From Amaranthus tricolor (lineage: Eukaryota > Streptophyta > Magnoliopsida > Caryophyllales > Amaranthaceae): 64,000 bases of DNA. How positions within the stretch are numbered: the first letter of the stretch is position 1; each line of letters starts with the position of its first letter. This document shows positions 61,500 to 64,000 of this stretch, in pieces. The position numbers and the translations under genes were made by a program. The stretch spans positions 25,504,239 to 25,568,238 of the forward strand of contig NC_080056.1 in the NCBI RefSeq assembly GCF_026212465.1. The letters run 5' to 3'. The notes below the pieces were generated by a model. That model made no database searches. It was given only the letters and a program-made list of their open reading frames with translations, and had not been told where the DNA came from.

Positions 61500-64000
61500 G
61501 GCATACAACACTATTTGGTATATATTATTGTGTTGAAGTGGTTAGAATTGAAAATCATAGTCATATGCGAGAAATTACGTGTTAAGTTGCGATTTTAAAG
61601 GTTTTTAAGAATTTTTGGCACTTTTGCTCATAAAATAGCTAAAACTTGGTTTTGTTTTGCACGAAACTTGGCACACAACACTATTTGGTATATATTATTA
61701 TGTTGAAGTGGTTAGAATTGAAAATCATACTCATATGCTAGAAATTACTTGTTAAGTTGCGATTTTATTCGTTTTAAAACTTTTTTGGCACTTTCAAGCA
61801 TAAAGTAGCTCATAGTTGGTTTGTTTTGCACGAAACTTGGCACACAACACTATTTGGTATATATTTTGTGGTTAAGTGGTTATAATTGAAAATCATACTC
61901 ATATACTAGAAATTACGTGTTAAATTGCGATTTTAAGAGTTTTTAAGCGTTTTTGGCGTTTTTCGCAATAAGTAGCAAACTTGGTTTCTTTTGCACGGAA
62001 CTTGGCACACAAAACTATTTGGTATTTATTATTGTTTTTAAGTGGTTAGTATTTAAAATCATAGACAAATGCTAGAAATTACTGTTAAGTTGCGATTTTT
62101 AAAGGTTTTTAATAATTTTTGGCACTTTTACCGCATAAAATAGCTAAAACTTGGTTGTTTTGCACGAAACTTGGCACACAATAGTATTTGGTATGTATTA
62201 TTGTGTTGAAGTGGTTAGAATTGAAAAATCATACTCATATGCTAGAAATTACGTGTTAAATTGCGATTTTAAGTGTTTTTAAGCGTTTTTGGCGTTTTTC
62301 TCATAAGTAGCAAACTTGGTTTGTTTTGCACGGAACTTGGCACACAAAACTATTTGGTATATATTATTTTGTTTATGTGGTTAGAATTGAAAATCATAGT
62401 CAAATGCTAGAAATTACGTGTTAAGTTGCGATTTTATGGTTTTTAAGTGTTTTTTGGCGTTTTTGCGCATAAAGTAGCTCAAACTTGGTTTGTTTTCCAC
62501 GAAACTAGGCACACAACTCTATTTAATGACTATTATTGTGTGGAAGTGGTTAGAATTGAAAATCATAGTCATATGCTAGAAATTACGTGTTAAGTTGCGA
62601 TTTTATGCGTTTTTAAACTTTGTTGGCACTTTCACGCATAAAGTAGCCAAACTTGGTTTGTTTTGCTCGAAACTTGGCATACAACACTATTTGGTATATA
62701 TTATTGTGTTGAAGTGGTTAGAATTGAAAATCATAGTCATATGCGAGAAATTACGTGTTAAGTTGCGATTTTAAAGGTTTTTAAGAATTTTTGGCACTTT
62801 TGCTCATAAAATAGCTAAAACTTGGTTTGTTTTGCACGAAACTTGGCACACAACACTATTTGGTATATATTATTATGTTGAAGTGGTTTGAATTGAAAAT
62901 CATACTCATATGCTAGAAATTACTTGTCAAGTTGCGATTTTATTCGTTTTAAAACTTTTTTGGCACTTTCAAGCATAAAGTAGCTCAAAGTTGGTTTGTT
63001 TTGCACGAAACTTGGCACACAACACTATTTGGTATATATTTTTGTGGTTAAGTGGTTATAATTGAAAATCATACTCATATACTAGAAATTACGTGTTAAA
63101 TTGCGATTTTAAGAGTTTTTAAGCGTTTTTGGCGTTTTTCGCAATAAGTAGCAAACTTGGTTTCTTTTGCACGGAACTTGGCACACAAAACTATTTGGTA
63201 TTTATTATTGTTTTTAAGTGGTTAGTATTTAAAATCATAGACAAATGCTAGAAATTACTGTTAAGTTGCGATTTTAAAGGTTTTTAAGAATTTTTGGCAC
63301 TTTTGCGCATAAAATAGCTAAAACTTGGTTTGTTTTGCACGAAACTTGGCACACAACAGTATTTGGTATGTATTATTGTGTTGAAGTGGTTAGAATTGAA
63401 AATCATACTCATATGCTAGAAATTACGTGTTAAATTGCGATTTTAAGAGTTTTTAAGCGTTTTTGGCGTTTTTCTCATAAAGTAGCAAACTTGGTTTGTT
63501 TTGCACGGAACTTGGCACACAAAACTATTTGGTATATATTATTTTGTTTATGTGGTTAGAATTGAAAATCATAGTCAAATGCTAGAAATTACGTGTTAAG
63601 TTGCGATTTTATGGGTTTTTAAGTGTTTTTTGGCGTTTTTGCGCATAAAGTAGCTCAAACTTGGTTTGTTTTCCACGAAACTAGGCACACAACTCTATTT
63701 AATGACTATTATTGTGTGGAAGTGGTTAGAATTTAAAATCATAGTCATATGCTAGAAATTACGTGTTAAGTTGCGATTTTATGCGTTTTTAAACTTTGTT
63801 GGCACTTTCACGCATAAAGCAGCCAAACTTGGTTTGTTTTGCTCGAAACTTGGCATACAACACTATTTAGTATATATTATTGTGTTGAAGTGGTTAGAAT
63901 TGAAAATCATAGTCATATGCTAGAAATTACGTGTTAAGTTGCGATTTTAAAGGTTTTTAAGAATTTTTGGCACTTTTGCTCATAAAATAGCTAAAACTTG
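61500..64000 (+). repeat. ~1.2-kb (seven-monomer) reiteration at the window end
   Basis: The variant GCTCGAAACTTGGCATACAA occurs at about 61488, 62665 and 63840, steps of roughly 1176 bp, or seven monomers. The intervening monomers, including GCAATAAGTAGC and TAATGACTATTATTG variants, repeat in the same order. The last copy runs off the window. Confidence 0.7.

Larger units (their letters stand above)
49334..64000 (+). repeat. Satellite array C, forward orientation, right of the retrotransposon
   Basis: Continuation of array B: same monomer, same orientation, about 87 monomers to the end of the window. The first bases continue the interrupted monomer, and the following monomers match those after the empty site at 34861 onwards. 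Large duplicated blocks make up much of it (offsets 4782, 5204 and about 3860-3877 bp). No gene is visible; frames of 67-98 codons at 51450, 56232, 57994, 60109 and 60981 are products of the repeat. Confidence 0.97.

Overview
The window is nuclear DNA of a flowering plant, and most of it is one satellite DNA family. About 53 kb is a tandem array of AT-rich monomers of roughly 166-169 bp. A single nested Ty1/copia-type LTR retrotransposon (38733-49333) interrupts the array. The monomer length, the homogeneous multi-kilobase array and the nested retroelement are what one expects of a centromeric, pericentromeric or other heterochromatic block. I do not recognise the satellite as a named family and do not assign a species. 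The initiator-Met primer site, the gag/pol domains and the extra 3' ORF fit the SIRE/Maximus lineage of plant copia elements.

Layout: 1-21465 is satellite in one orientation. 21466-21565 is a 100-N gap. 21566-38732 is the same satellite in the opposite orientation. 38733-49333 is the retrotransposon, transcribed on the minus strand. 49334-64000 is satellite again, in the same orientation as 21566-38732. Inside the arrays, monomers are grouped into higher-order units: a ten-monomer unit of about 1.68 kb around 21.6-27.8 kb, and units of about 3.86-3.88 kb (about 23 monomers) in both orientations. Larger segmental duplications of 4782 bp and about 7686 bp are also present. Several copies share diagnostic internal deletions, and at least two hybrid or deletion junctions can be placed.

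The retrotransposon reads from right to left: 5' LTR (47816-49333), primer-binding site, gag (47769 to 46012), pol (45950 to 42908: protease, integrase, reverse transcriptase, RNase H), a third ORF (42323 to 40905), polypurine tract, 3' LTR (38733-40251). A 5-bp GTATA target-site duplication flanks it. The two LTRs differ by only about three substitutions and a G-run change, so the insertion is recent. It is nevertheless defective. Pol lacks a block between reverse transcriptase and RNase H and has a one-base homopolymer frameshift near its end, and gag and pol are separated by stop codons. Unoccupied paralogous copies of the target site lie elsewhere in the window.

No host gene, tRNA, rRNA, CRISPR array or bacterial-type operon is visible. 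The many short ORFs in the satellite are by-products of the repeat. I found no new protein-coding system. The most interesting signals are structural: phased A-tracts and a dyad in every typical monomer, an insertion at the centre of that dyad, the orientation flip at the assembly gap, reiterated polypurine motifs, and the unusual gag-pol junction.
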